DNA of 64,000 nt from Eubacteriales bacterium mix99 (GTDB lineage: Bacteria; Bacillota; Clostridia; Caldicoprobacterales; DTU083). Positions 23,998 through 33,861 of the stretch are shown here, piece by piece. Location: the NCBI GenBank assembly GCA_038396605.1, contig CP121690.1, positions 2,508,356 to 2,572,355 of the forward strand, written 5' to 3'. The notes below the pieces were generated by a model. The model was not told the origin of the DNA and did no database searches. It was given only the letters and a program-made list of their open reading frames with translations. The position numbers and the translations under genes are program-made. How positions within the stretch are numbered: position 1 is the first letter of the stretch; each line of letters opens with the position of its first letter.

Positions 23998-24945
23998 TTA
24001 GAAAGACCATTTTTTCTCAATATCGGAAATTATCTGGTCACAAAGGAAGGATCTATCTTCCGACTGATTTCCATCCAGCCAATGAATTCTCTTCTCTCTC
24101 TGAAACCACGTCAGCTGGCGTTTTGCAAATCTTCTGGTATTCCTTTTCAGCAGTTCCACTGCTTCCTCCCAGGTGGATCGTCCCTCCAGATAATGGAGGA
24201 TCTCCTTGTAACCCAGGCCCTGCATGGAAACCAGATCTCCCCGATAGCCCATATCCAACAGTTTCTTTACTTCCTTTACCAATCCGGACTGTATCATCCG
24301 ATCCACTCTTTTGTTGATTCTTTCATACAGTTTTGATCGGCCCATAGTCAATCCGTAAAGCATCCAGTCATAACAGGGAGATTCCATATTATGATAATCC
24401 TGGCGAAATTCCATCATGGTCTTTCCGGTAACATGATAGACTTCCAGAGCGCGTATCGTCCTTCTTGTATCATTGGGATGCAGCCTTGCTGCCGTGTCCG
24501 GATCGGTCTGTTCCAGAAGATCATGTAAGTATTGGTTATCATGCTGTTCCAGCACCTTGTTTAAATGGCTCCGATATTCCGGATCCTCCGCTGCATCCGT
24601 AAAACCCATGGGATACAGAATGGAATTGATATATAAACCGGTGCCCCCAGCCAGGATGGGCAGCTTTTTCCCTGCGTTGATTTTTCGTATGCTTTCCCCT
24701 GCACCTTTCTGGAAAAGAGCCGCATTGAACGCTTCATCCGGCTCCACAACATCCATCATGTAATGAGGAATCCCCTGCCGTTCCTCCAGGGTCGGCTTTG
24801 CCGTTCCGATATTCATGTATCGGTAAATCTGCATGGAATCTGCGGATACAATTTCTCCATGAATTCCTTTCGCCAGCCGGATTGCCAGATCGGTTTTACC
24901 AACCCCTGTCGGCCCCACAATCACAACCAAAGGTATCTTTTTCAT
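23998..24945 (-). CDS. miaA: tRNA dimethylallyltransferase
   Basis: A 315-residue enzyme that adds dimethylallyl to A37 of tRNAs reading UNN codons. P-loop GPTGVGKT is near residue 11, followed by SADSMQIYRYMNIGTAKP, GGTGLYINSIL near 100, PNDTRRTIRALEV near 157, LVSMQGLGYKEI near 245 and TRRFAKRQLTWF near 275. MiaB, which converts this i6A to ms2i6A, is encoded at 33862. It starts 16 bases after the mutL stop, so mutS-mutL-miaA form one transcript. Confidence 0.96.
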   Translation of the reverse strand: MKKIPLVVIVGPTGVGKTDLAIRLAKGIHGEIVSADSMQIYRYMNIGTAKPTLEERQGIPHYMMDVVEPDEAFNAALFQKGAGESIRKINAGKKLPILAGGTGLYINSILYPMGFTDAAEDPEYRSHLNKVLEQHDNQYLHDLLEQTDPDTAARLHPNDTRRTIRALEVYHVTGKTMMEFRQDYHNMESPCYDWMLYGLTMGRSKLYERINKRVDRMIQSGLVKEVKKLLDMGYRGDLVSMQGLGYKEILHYLEGRSTWEEAVELLKRNTRRFAKRQLTWFQREKRIHWLDGNQSEDRSFLCDQIISDIEKKWSF

Positions 24946-24961
24946 TGCTTATATCGTCCTT

Positions 24962-26851
24962 TTACACTATTCTCTTGAATTTTTTCTCCAGTTCATATCG
25001 GCTTATTGTGATCAGGATCGGCCTTCCATGAGGACAGGTCAATGGAATTTTTTTACGGCTCAGATCTCTCAACAGGCTCCGGATTTCATTTTCTGATAAT
25101 TTATCATTGGCCTTTACGGCTTTCTTACAGGACATCCGGATGATGTCCTCCTTCTGCAGGAGCAGTCTGGTATTGCCTGCCTTGTAATCCGGCTGATCCA
25201 GCAATTCCCGGAACAAGTCCCTTATACCGGACTCCTTTACTAAAACAGGGACAGCCCGGACAAGAAAAGACTTTCCCCCAAAAGGCTCCATGTCAAAACC
25301 GACGGAAGAAAGATTCTGCAGGCTCTCCGACAAAACCAGATACTCGTCATGGGTGACTTCCAATACATAAGGGGGAGATAATTGCTGGCTGAGTACTTCC
25401 TGTTTCTGTATGGCATCCTTAAACTTTTCATAAAGCAAGCGCTCATGGGCAGCATGTTGATCAATAATGTAAAGATTCGTATCCGTTTCTGCCAGAATAA
25501 AAGTAGAAAAAGCGCTCCCTATAATATTCATCTTCATAAAACGACAGGCATCCATAGGATTGTCATCTTTGCCTGCATTCATACCGGAAGTCCGGAGATC
25601 CTCCTCTTCCTTTCGGATATACATGGGCCTGGAAGCCATTTCTTCCTTCATCTGCAGAGGAATGTCTTTCTGCATCTGTGAGAGGTCTTCTGCAGCGGAT
25701 TCCCCGTCCTTCGAAACGGTGGTGGAATGGTCCGGTTCGGAATGATCCGCATCCGGGGAATCCATATCCGAGAAGGATGAGGATGACACGGATGGCAACG
25801 CATCCAGCTGGACGGACTCCGGTTGATTTTCCTGCACATTCACAGAAGGTATATAGGGCTTCTCTTCCAGAAATCCTTTCAGATACTTCAGAAGGAGTTG
25901 ATAGATTTCCTTCTGGTCCCGGAATCGGATTTCGGTTTTGGATGGGTGAACATTTACATCAATGTCCCTGGAAGGCAAATGGATGCTTAAAACGCACCAG
26001 GGAAAATGATTGATCATGGTCTGATCCCGGGCGGCTTCCTCCACGCACTGGGACAATAGCGGGCTTTTGATATATCTCCCGTTTACAAAGAAGGATTGAT
26101 GACTGCGGTTGGTTCTGGCAAGGGAAGGTTTCCCCACATAGCCAGAAACGGACAGGCTGCTTCCAGCCGGTTTCGCATCTATTGCGATCAGCTCATTTTT
26201 TACATCCTTTCCATATATGGTAAGGATCGCATCCAAAAGGCAATTTGTTCCCGGAGAGTGATAAATAATTTTCCCATTGCTGATATACTTGAAGGAGATT
26301 TCAGGGTGAGCCAGAATCAGTTTGGCAGTCAGCTCACTGATGGCGGCAGTTTCACTTCGTGGAGATTTCAGAAACTTCAACCTGGCCGGAGCATTGTAGA
26401 ACAGGTTGCGGACAAGAATCGTCGTACCTTCCGGACATCCTGCCTCTTCCACGCGGATCATCTCGCCTCCATGATTGACCAGGCGATATCCGGATAACGC
26501 ATTTCTTTGCCTTGTCATCATTTCCATCTGAGAAACAGAGCAGATACTTGCCAGGGCTTCTCCCCGAAAGCCAAGGGTTTGAATGTTGCTTAAGTCGTCT
26601 GCATCGGATATCTTGCTGGTGGCATGCCGCTGAAAGGACGCTTTTGCATCGTCTTCCTCCATGCCTGTTCCGTTGTCTGTCACACGGAGAAAGGAAATGC
26701 CTCCATTTTCCACTTCCAGGGTGATGGCCTTTGCATCTGCATCAATGGAATTTTCCATCAGTTCCTTGACAATGGAAGCCGGCCGCTCCACCACTTCGCC
26801 GGCCGCGATCTGATTCACTATAAAATGATCCAGTTTATGTATGATCGGCAT
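24962..26851 (-). CDS. mutL: DNA mismatch repair protein MutL
   Basis: A 629-residue GHKL ATPase that links mismatch recognition to strand removal. N-terminal ATPase motifs: GEVVERPASIVKELMENSIDA, VTDNGTGM, TLGFRGEALASICSV and ATTILVRNLFYNAPARLKFL. A variable acidic linker spans about 345-435. The C-terminal dimerisation domain contains IDQHAAHERLLYEKF, which resembles the DQHA(X)2E(X)4E metal site of endonuclease MutLs, and CPHGRPILI. ATG at 26851 with GGGGAGGAGGGG before it. It overlaps the mutS stop by 17 bases. Confidence 0.96.
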   Translation of the reverse strand: MPIIHKLDHFIVNQIAAGEVVERPASIVKELMENSIDADAKAITLEVENGGISFLRVTDNGTGMEEDDAKASFQRHATSKISDADDLSNIQTLGFRGEALASICSVSQMEMMTRQRNALSGYRLVNHGGEMIRVEEAGCPEGTTILVRNLFYNAPARLKFLKSPRSETAAISELTAKLILAHPEISFKYISNGKIIYHSPGTNCLLDAILTIYGKDVKNELIAIDAKPAGSSLSVSGYVGKPSLARTNRSHQSFFVNGRYIKSPLLSQCVEEAARDQTMINHFPWCVLSIHLPSRDIDVNVHPSKTEIRFRDQKEIYQLLLKYLKGFLEEKPYIPSVNVQENQPESVQLDALPSVSSSSFSDMDSPDADHSEPDHSTTVSKDGESAAEDLSQMQKDIPLQMKEEMASRPMYIRKEEEDLRTSGMNAGKDDNPMDACRFMKMNIIGSAFSTFILAETDTNLYIIDQHAAHERLLYEKFKDAIQKQEVLSQQLSPPYVLEVTHDEYLVLSESLQNLSSVGFDMEPFGGKSFLVRAVPVLVKESGIRDLFRELLDQPDYKAGNTRLLLQKEDIIRMSCKKAVKANDKLSENEIRSLLRDLSRKKIPLTCPHGRPILITISRYELEKKFKRIV

Positions 26852-29513
26852 GTTTCCCCTCCTCCCCTGTTGCTTTTGCTTTCTGTACCAGCCGATACAG
26901 AATATCAATGGCTTCCATTGGTGTGATATGATTGATATCCAGACTGCGCAATTCCCTTTCCACCTCGGAAGGCTCCGAAGGCGGGGAATCTAATGTCTGC
27001 GTAGAATTTTCCGACTCATTGCCGTCCGGCTCGTCGCAGGCACTTGCGATTTCTTCCTCTGTCCCGGACTGGTGTATTCTGTCATCTTCCTCCAGCTGTT
27101 TCAATATCTTCTTTGCCCGCTCCACCACGGCATCCGGCAGGCCAGCCAGTTTTGCCACCTGAATGCCAAAGCTCCGGTCCGCCCCGCCCCGAACAATTTT
27201 ACGCAGGAACAGAATATCATCTCCCTGCTCTTTCACCGCAACCCGGTAATTTTTGACTCCCGGAAGGCTGCCTTCCAGTTCTGTCAGTTCATGATAATGT
27301 GTGGCAAACAGGGTTTTTGCCTTTAAAGACGGCTCTTCACAGATATGCTCCACTACGGCATAGGCAATGCTGAGGCCATCAAAGGTACTGGTGCCACGGC
27401 CAATTTCGTCCAGAATCAGCAGACTTTTGGATGTGGCATTATTGAGGATATTGGCGACTTCGCTCATTTCCACCATAAAGGTGCTCTGTCCGGATGCCAG
27501 ATCATCCGATGCGCCAACCCGTGTAAAGATCCGATCCACCAGTCCAATTTTTGCCTCTCTCGCCGGAACAAAGCAACCGATCTGAGCCAGTAGCACAATC
27601 AGGGCAACCTGGCGCATGTAGGTGCTTTTCCCTGCCATATTTGGTCCGGTAATGATCATGAAATGATCTTCCCCTGTTTTCATGTCGGTGTCGTTGGGGA
27701 CAAACAAACCGTGAGGAAGCGCTTTTTCCACAACAGGATGCCGCCCGTCCCGGATTTGAAGAACACCGTCTTCCCGGATCTCCGGCCGGACGTAATCGTT
27801 TTCGTAGGATACCCGTGCCAGAGAATACAAAGCATCCAGAACGGCAAGGATCCCTGCGACATTCTGAATTCTGGAAACCTGCGCCGCTGTCTGCTCCCGG
27901 ATCTCCGTAAACAGCCGATACTCCAGACGAATGCTTTTATCCTCTGCACCCATAATGGTGTTTTCCATTTCCTTCAGCTCCGGGGTAATGTATCGTTCTG
28001 AATTGGCAAGGGTCTGCTTTCGCATATAGGAATCCGGGACCAGACTCAGATTGGGTTTGGTCACATCGATGTAATAACCAAAAACCTTGTTGAACCCTAT
28101 TTTTAAGTTCCGGATCCCCGTCTGTTCCCGTTCCTGCTGTTCCAGAGATGCAATCCATTTTTTGCCATCCGTCATGGCCAACCGGTACTGATCCAGTTCT
28201 TCATTCCAACCGTCCTTGATCAGGCTGCCCTCCCGGAGGGAGATGGGCGGGTCTTCAAAGATGGATTTTTCGAGAAGTCCCTGGATATTCTCCAGCACAT
28301 CCATTTTTTCATGAAACTCTGCCAGCAGACGGCTCCTGCACTGTGCCAGAAGATCTTTTACTGCCGGCAGAATGGCAAGCGAATCCTTCAGGGAAAGCAT
28401 ATCCCTGGCATTTGCATTGCCAAAGGTAATCCGGCTTACCAACCTTTCCAGATCATGAACTTTCCCCAGCTGTTCTCTTATCTCATCCATCCAAAGTGGA
28501 TGATGGATCATCTCTTCCACTGCATTGAGACGGTCTTCCACTGCCTCTTTTTGTATCAGGGGCTGCTGTACCCACTGTCGGAGCATTCTTCCTCCCATGG
28601 CGGTGTTCGTTTGATCCAGGAGCCACAGTACAGATCCCTTTTTTCCCTTCCCCCGTATGGTCTCGGTCAGTTCCAGATTTCTGCGGGCTGCTGCGTCCAG
28701 CATCATATAGGATTGAGGAAAATAAGCCTTGATCCGGTTGATGTGCTGCAGGGCATTTTTCTGGGTTTCCGACAAATATTCCAATAAAGCTCCTGCCGCA
28801 CAAATTCCCGGCTTCATGCCCTGACACCCAAAACCATCCAGAGACTGTACCCTGAAATGTTCCAGCAGACATCGGTATGCATTGGACCATTGGTATGCCC
28901 ACTCATGATAAGAGGTGATAAAGGGGGAAAACCGGCTTCGTATGGTGTTCAGGAAAGAAGAATCCGATGAAAGATCTTCACTGATCAGGATTTCACTGGG
29001 CTGGATTCTTGCCATCTCATCCAGCAATTTGTCCTCCACGTTGCCGGACGTAATCTCCGAAATAAAAAATTCACCGGTTGAAACATCCACACCGGAAAGA
29101 CCGTAAGCATTTCCATCCTTCTTCAGGGAAAGCAGAAAGTTATTTGTTTTCTCTTCCAGCATGGAGCTTTCCAGAACGGTCCCGGGAGTTACCACCCGGA
29201 TAACCTGGCGCTCCACCAACCCTTTTGCCTCCGAAGGATCCTGGGTTTGTTCGCATATCGCCACCTTATGCCCGTTTTCAATCAGCTTTGCAATATAGCT
29301 GTCCACGGCATGATACGGAACCCCGCACATGGGTGCTCTTTCCTTCAGACCGCAGTCCTTTCCCGTCAGGGCAATTTCCAGCTCTTTGGATGCCAGAATG
29401 GCATCCTCAAAAAACATTTCATAAAAATCACCCAATCGGAAAAAAAGTATGGTGTCCTTGTATTGTTCCTTTATCTGAAAATATTGCTGCATCATCGGAG
29501 TCAAACCAGCCAT
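26835..29513 (-). CDS. mutS: DNA mismatch repair protein MutS
   Basis: An 892-residue mismatch-binding ATPase. Mismatch-binding domain I begins FFRLGDFYEMFFEDA near residue 20 with the Phe-x-Glu wedge. The core and clamp domains follow, and the ATPase has Walker A TGPNMAGKSTYMRQ near 610, LILDEIGRGTSTFDGLS near 690 and ATHYHELTEL near 730. The C-terminus is acidic. The start MAGLTPMMQQYF at 29513 has GGGAGG seven bases upstream, and longer in-frame starts lack a site. First gene of mutS-mutL-miaA. Confidence 0.97.
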   Translation of the reverse strand: MAGLTPMMQQYFQIKEQYKDTILFFRLGDFYEMFFEDAILASKELEIALTGKDCGLKERAPMCGVPYHAVDSYIAKLIENGHKVAICEQTQDPSEAKGLVERQVIRVVTPGTVLESSMLEEKTNNFLLSLKKDGNAYGLSGVDVSTGEFFISEITSGNVEDKLLDEMARIQPSEILISEDLSSDSSFLNTIRSRFSPFITSYHEWAYQWSNAYRCLLEHFRVQSLDGFGCQGMKPGICAAGALLEYLSETQKNALQHINRIKAYFPQSYMMLDAAARRNLELTETIRGKGKKGSVLWLLDQTNTAMGGRMLRQWVQQPLIQKEAVEDRLNAVEEMIHHPLWMDEIREQLGKVHDLERLVSRITFGNANARDMLSLKDSLAILPAVKDLLAQCRSRLLAEFHEKMDVLENIQGLLEKSIFEDPPISLREGSLIKDGWNEELDQYRLAMTDGKKWIASLEQQEREQTGIRNLKIGFNKVFGYYIDVTKPNLSLVPDSYMRKQTLANSERYITPELKEMENTIMGAEDKSIRLEYRLFTEIREQTAAQVSRIQNVAGILAVLDALYSLARVSYENDYVRPEIREDGVLQIRDGRHPVVEKALPHGLFVPNDTDMKTGEDHFMIITGPNMAGKSTYMRQVALIVLLAQIGCFVPAREAKIGLVDRIFTRVGASDDLASGQSTFMVEMSEVANILNNATSKSLLILDEIGRGTSTFDGLSIAYAVVEHICEEPSLKAKTLFATHYHELTELEGSLPGVKNYRVAVKEQGDDILFLRKIVRGGADRSFGIQVAKLAGLPDAVVERAKKILKQLEEDDRIHQSGTEEEIASACDEPDGNESENSTQTLDSPPSEPSEVERELRSLDINHITPMEAIDILYRLVQKAKATGEEGKHADHT

Positions 29514-29717
29514 AAACAACCTCCCACTCCTAAGCTTCCTGCTATTTATTATAACCTGTACCAAGCGAGCCTGCAAGTTTCTCCATTCTTCCGCAGAATC
29601 CGGAATGACCGGAATGCATTTGTTGAATCATGATGATTGCCTCTTTTTCGCTGCATAAACCAGCTGATATTGAACAATCTAAGCAGGAATGGAATTTTGG
29701 CCTTATGGGAGAATCAA

Positions 29718-31331
29718 ATGAAAATAAGGAAACGGAATAAAAACCCCAAAAACAGAAAATCCATGGAAGAAAGGCAGTCCTACACCTCCAGAAGTGAAGA
29801 CAGGGTAAGTCTGACGCTGTCCAGGGATGGGAATGAAAACCTAGAGAAATTCAAGGCATTTCTGGAGGAAAGCTCCGATGCGGTTTTTCGTCAATTTGAG
29901 CTTGGGACCAGCGGAATTTCCTGTGCTTTGGTTTATATTGACGGCCTGGTGGATAATGTAGTGATTCAGCAGATGATCATGAGGCCCATGATGATTGAAC
30001 TGTCAAAACTGGAGAAAACAGGAATTACAATAGGCAAAGAAAATGCTTATAATTTTGTGGAAAATAATGTAATTCCTGTGGGGGAGGTTCAGGAAGCAGA
30101 TACCCTGGACAAAGCCATGCGTTTTGTTATGTCCGGGGAAGTGGTATTGATCCTGGACGGATACGATAAAGTTCTCATTATCAATGCACGTGGATGGCCG
30201 GACCGTGGTATCTCCGATCCGGATACGGAAGGTGTCATCCGGGGCGCAAAAGAGGGTTTTACGGAAACTTTGCGAACCAATACGGCTCTTCTGAGAAGAA
30301 AATGCAAGGATCCCAATATGGTGATCCGCACCATACAGCTGGGCAGAAGGAGTAAAACAGATGTCGCTTATGTCTATATCAAGGGGATTACCGATCCGGA
30401 TTTGATTACAGAGCTGGAGGAGAGACTGAGCAAAATCGATATCGATCAGATTTTCAGTTCCGGTCACCTGGAGCAGCTGATTGAGGACAGTTCCAACTCG
30501 CCTCTTCCCCAAATGCAGGCGACGGAGCGGCCGGATAAAACCGTAGCCAATCTGATGGAAGGGAGAATTGCCATTCTCACGGATAACAGTCCATTTGCCC
30601 TGCTGATCCCCGCAACGTTTGCGCAGTTTTTTCAAAGCCCGGAAGATTATAGTGAAAGATGGATTACTTCCTCCTTTATTCGAACACTGCGCTGGATTGC
30701 TTCTTTCCTGGCAGTATTTACCCCGGCTGTCTATATTGCTCTGGTGAGTTTTCATTCGGGCCTGATACCGATACGGCTGGCTCTTTCCATTGCCGCTACC
30801 AGATCCGGAGTCCCATTTCCATCCATTGTGGAGGCAATTATCATGGAGACCACGATTGAGCTGTTGAGGGAATCCGGCGCGAGGCTTCCGAAGCCAATCG
30901 GTCAGACGATCGGCATTGTAGGGGGGCTTATCATAGGGGAGGCAGCGGTCAATGCAGGTTTGACCAGCCCAACCATGGTAATCGTTGTTTCCCTGACTGC
31001 CATTGCGTCCTTTGTCATACCAACTTACAGCGCGGCAATCGGCCTCCGGACAATGCGCTTTCCACTGATGCTTCTTGCAGGGACGATGGGCCTCTATGGA
31101 GTCATGTTAGGCTTTATCGCAATCAACATTCATCTGATATCCATGAAAAGCTTTGGAATGAGCTACATGACGCCTCAGTCCCCGCTGATTCTGCAAGATC
31201 TGAAGGATTTTATTATCCGGGGACCTGCCAAAAAGATGAAAAAAAGACCGGTTCAATCCTATGCAATTGATATGGTGCGAATGGATATGGATGAGAGGGA
31301 GAATCATGAAGAAACCACAGGGATTGAGTAA
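29718..31331 (+). CDS. gerKA: GerA-family spore germination protein, A subunit
   Basis: A 537-residue A subunit of a germinant receptor in the spore inner membrane. The soluble N-terminal domain of about 280 residues contains SSDAVFRQFELG, VILIDGYD-like and GWPDRGISDPDTEGVIRGAKEGFTE regions. A membrane domain of about five helices carries EDYSERW, PAVYIALVSFH and ATRSGVPFPSIVEAIIMETTIELLRE. The ATG at 29718 has GGGAG six bases upstream. It overlaps the B-subunit gene by 26 bases. Receptor class (GerA, GerB or GerK) and germinant cannot be read from sequence, so the symbol is a family label. Confidence 0.88.
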   Translation: MKIRKRNKNPKNRKSMEERQSYTSRSEDRVSLTLSRDGNENLEKFKAFLEESSDAVFRQFELGTSGISCALVYIDGLVDNVVIQQMIMRPMMIELSKLEKTGITIGKENAYNFVENNVIPVGEVQEADTLDKAMRFVMSGEVVLILDGYDKVLIINARGWPDRGISDPDTEGVIRGAKEGFTETLRTNTALLRRKCKDPNMVIRTIQLGRRSKTDVAYVYIKGITDPDLITELEERLSKIDIDQIFSSGHLEQLIEDSSNSPLPQMQATERPDKTVANLMEGRIAILTDNSPFALLIPATFAQFFQSPEDYSERWITSSFIRTLRWIASFLAVFTPAVYIALVSFHSGLIPIRLALSIAATRSGVPFPSIVEAIIMETTIELLRESGARLPKPIGQTIGIVGGLIIGEAAVNAGLTSPTMVIVVSLTAIASFVIPTYSAAIGLRTMRFPLMLLAGTMGLYGVMLGFIAINIHLISMKSFGMSYMTPQSPLILQDLKDFIIRGPAKKMKKRPVQSYAIDMVRMDMDERENHEETTGIE

Positions 31332-32403
31332 TTTTCAGATTACAGCCGTTGTGACACAGAGCATAATCGGGCTCATCATGCTGGGGATTGCACGCCGGGC
31401 CGCCCGTATGGCCGGAATCGACGGAGTATTTGTTACTTTGATAACAGGTGTTCTGTCCGCTGCTGTCGCAGCTGTTATGATCCTTCTTGGCAATCGTTTT
31501 CCCAATCAGACTGTGATTGAATTTTCACAGGAGATACTTGGAAAATTTCTTGGCAGGCTGTTTGGCGCTTTCTTTGTTTTCTATACCATGCTGGTGACAG
31601 CTGTGACGGTCCGGGGGTTTGCGGATGCATTGATAATGCTGTTACTGCCCAAAACTCCGATTGAATTTGTCATGATCACCATGCTGATTCTCTGTTCTTA
31701 TTGCGTTGCAGGCGGAATCAGTTCGGTGGCTAGAATCAATGAAATTTTTCTGCCTCCGGTGATTATCGTTATCTCATTGGTTATATTGATGAATATAGGA
31801 GACGTGGATTTATTTCGGTATCGTGCTGTCTTTTCCAATGGAATCAAGCCTATTTTGAGTGGAATAGCTGAAATATCCACAGCGTATCTTGGTTACGAGA
31901 TCCTTTTTTTCCTTTCCCCCGTGGTAAAGAACAAGGATAAGATGATGCCATATGGCCTGGCAGGAATTGCAATCCCCCTGGTTCTCTATTCCGGCCTGGT
32001 TTTTGTATCCATTGGCATTGATGGCGCTTCGGCAACTGCAGATATCATTTATCCGACGATACAGCTGGCCAGGCGTATTTCCCTGTTCGGGTCCGCTGTG
32101 GAGAAATTCGATATTCTCTTTATTCTGCTGTGGATTCTGTCAATATTCACTACAATTATTACATTTCTGTATATGGCATCCATTTCTGTAACCCGTCTGG
32201 CCGGCCTCCGAAATTACAAACCTTTTATCTTTATGTTGATTCCATTGATCTATATGATTGCCATTCTTCCGGCAAACATTGTGGATATCAATACAGTGGT
32301 CACGCTATCCGATTATATCGGAACGGCTGTGGTGCTCAGCTGTATCCCCATGCTGCTGCTATCCATCCTTCGAAAAAAGGGGGGAAAGAAAAATGGTTCG
32401 TAA
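31306..32403 (+). CDS. gerKB: GerA-family spore germination protein, B subunit (amino-acid permease-like)
   Basis: A 365-residue integral membrane protein with about ten helices, related to APC-type permeases and thought to hold the germinant-binding pocket. It begins with a cytoplasmic tail and QITAVVTQSIIGLIMLGIARR, and includes LVILMNIGDVDLFRY and EISTAYLGYEILFFL, both typical of the Spore_permease family. ATG at 31306 with AGAGGGA. It overlaps both neighbours in translation and ends ten bases after the C-subunit start, so the three genes are co-translated. Confidence 0.88.
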   Translation: MKKPQGLSNFQITAVVTQSIIGLIMLGIARRAARMAGIDGVFVTLITGVLSAAVAAVMILLGNRFPNQTVIEFSQEILGKFLGRLFGAFFVFYTMLVTAVTVRGFADALIMLLLPKTPIEFVMITMLILCSYCVAGGISSVARINEIFLPPVIIVISLVILMNIGDVDLFRYRAVFSNGIKPILSGIAEISTAYLGYEILFFLSPVVKNKDKMMPYGLAGIAIPLVLYSGLVFVSIGIDGASATADIIYPTIQLARRISLFGSAVEKFDILFILLWILSIFTTIITFLYMASISVTRLAGLRNYKPFIFMLIPLIYMIAILPANIVDINTVVTLSDYIGTAVVLSCIPMLLLSILRKKGGKKNGS

Positions 32404-33535
32404 AAAGCTTGTCCTTTTTCTTTTTTTGATTCCTTCCCTGCTTTTAACGGCAACATCCTGCTGGGACCGGATTGAAATTGAGGATCGGGCCATTATAATC
32501 GGCATGGCCATGGATCTGGCAGAAGATGAGGAAAAGATCGTGGTTACCTTTCAAATTGCTCAGCCACGGGCCTATGTGGCGGAGTCCCAGGGCAGCGTGG
32601 AAGGGTATTACAATGTCACAAAAACAGCGGAAGATCTGGCCGGTGCCAGAAATAAGCTTTCCAGGAGCATCAACACGATTCCAACGCTGGAACAGTGTCA
32701 GGTGGTACTCGTGGGAGATAAGCTGGCACAAAAAGGCCTGAGTAATTATATGGACTTTTTGCTGCGGACTAATGAAGCCAGAAGGCAGCTTCAGATAGGT
32801 GTGGTGGAGGGATTGGCCCGACATATGCTGGAAATAAAGTTCAAATCCGACCTGGCTCCCTCCTTTGTGATATCGGAAATGATGAGTCAAAATAGTACAT
32901 ACAACTTTCGGATGACAGATTATATGAGCCTGGAAAAGCTGCATACGGCTTTTATCGAAAATAACGACTTTATTCTTTCCCAGATCAAACAAACGGGAAA
33001 TGGGTTGTATATGGCCGGCGGCGCTGTTATTAAAGGCTTTAAACTGGCGGGATGGCTCAGTGGGGAAGAAATGATTGGCGCCCGATTTATAAGGGGAGAT
33101 GCCTCTTCCGGATACCTGACGGTGGATATGCCTTCTTTCATGGGGAAAAAGATCATGCTGAGAGTTTATGAGACGAAATCGGACTTTCATCCGGAAATAA
33201 GAGACGATAAACTGGTGGCTGTTCTGAATCTCCGTCTGGAAGGCGACATTGACGAAATTGTCAATCCCAATGGAAACTGGACCAGTAAAAAACTAATTAA
33301 CCAGTGTTCCACTCAGATCGAGAAATATGTAAGGACGATCGTCAATGATGCGTTCCATAAGTCCCGGCGTGTTTATAACAGTGAGCCTTTTCGCCTGAAG
33401 GAAAAGCTAAAATGTTATTATCCGGCCTACTGGAAAGCCAATTCGGCAAATTGGGATGAAATCTATCAGGCAGCGGAGCTGGAGACAAATATTGAGGTCA
33501 ATATCCGAAGGGTAGGAGAAATCAGAAGCCCCTGA
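32393..33535 (+). CDS. gerKC: GerA-family spore germination lipoprotein, C subunit
   Basis: A 380-residue Ger(x)C lipoprotein. The signal peptide ends in a lipobox-like LLTATSC with Cys24 for diacylglyceryl anchoring, followed by WDRIEIEDRAIIIGMAMDL, the typical Ger(x)C start. LSRSINTIPTLEQCQVVLVG and EARRQLQIGVVEG belong to the first domain, and the C-terminal domain ends PAYWKANSANWDEIYQ. ATG at 32393 with GGGGG upstream. It completes an A-B-C receptor operon placed between mutS and miaB. Confidence 0.88.
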   Translation: MVRKKLVLFLFLIPSLLLTATSCWDRIEIEDRAIIIGMAMDLAEDEEKIVVTFQIAQPRAYVAESQGSVEGYYNVTKTAEDLAGARNKLSRSINTIPTLEQCQVVLVGDKLAQKGLSNYMDFLLRTNEARRQLQIGVVEGLARHMLEIKFKSDLAPSFVISEMMSQNSTYNFRMTDYMSLEKLHTAFIENNDFILSQIKQTGNGLYMAGGAVIKGFKLAGWLSGEEMIGARFIRGDASSGYLTVDMPSFMGKKIMLRVYETKSDFHPEIRDDKLVAVLNLRLEGDIDEIVNPNGNWTSKKLINQCSTQIEKYVRTIVNDAFHKSRRVYNSEPFRLKEKLKCYYPAYWKANSANWDEIYQAAELETNIEVNIRRVGEIRSP

Positions 33536-33549
33536 AAACGGACTTTCTG

Positions 33550-33756
33550 TCAGGAAAAGAGCGTGGAAATCAGCAAAAGGACCAAACCGCCTCCGATATA
33601 AAAATACCCAACGTATTTTCCGATTTTGTATTCCACCGGATACCGGTCGTCTTTCAGCAAGTGGGGGTAAACAAAAGAAAGGATCAGCCCGCAGATCACT
33701 GCCAGTCCGACAAAATACGAGGTCGACCATAATTTCAGAAAATGAAGCAATGCCAT
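33550..33756 (-). CDS. Small two-helix membrane protein, CLC_0170-like
   Basis: A 68-residue protein with two transmembrane segments (YFVGLAVICGLILSFVYP and YVGYFYIGGGLVLLLISTLF) joined by a charged loop (LLKDDRYPVEYKIGK). Size and layout resemble the uncharacterised CLC_0170 family of clostridia, an identification from memory of the family shape only. ATG at 33756 with AAGGAGGG upstream. It is convergent with the germination operon and divergent from miaB. The function is unknown. Confidence 0.65.
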   Translation of the reverse strand: MALLHFLKLWSTSYFVGLAVICGLILSFVYPHLLKDDRYPVEYKIGKYVGYFYIGGGLVLLLISTLFS

Positions 33757-33801
33757 GGAAACCCTCCTTTTAAAGTGAGTATTCCCGAAAGCCTCAGGAA
33801 C

Positions 33802-33830
33802 TTGCACAAAAGGCAAACAATCGATATAAT
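33802..33830 (+). promoter_or_regulatory. miaB promoter
   Basis: TTGCAC (33802-33807) and perfect TATAAT (33825-33830) with 17-base spacing, 31 bases before the ATG. Confidence 0.65.
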
Positions 33831-33861
33831 AAATTTATTATGATTGGAAAGGGAGACAAAT

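Noticed and set aside
29590-29717. Sigma-G promoter before the germination operon
   Set aside because: GAATG and CATGATG or CATAAAC motifs are visible, but none has a spacing near 17 bases.
33550-33756. Random short open frame
   Set aside because: Kept as a gene instead, because of AAGGAGGG at good spacing and two clear membrane helices.
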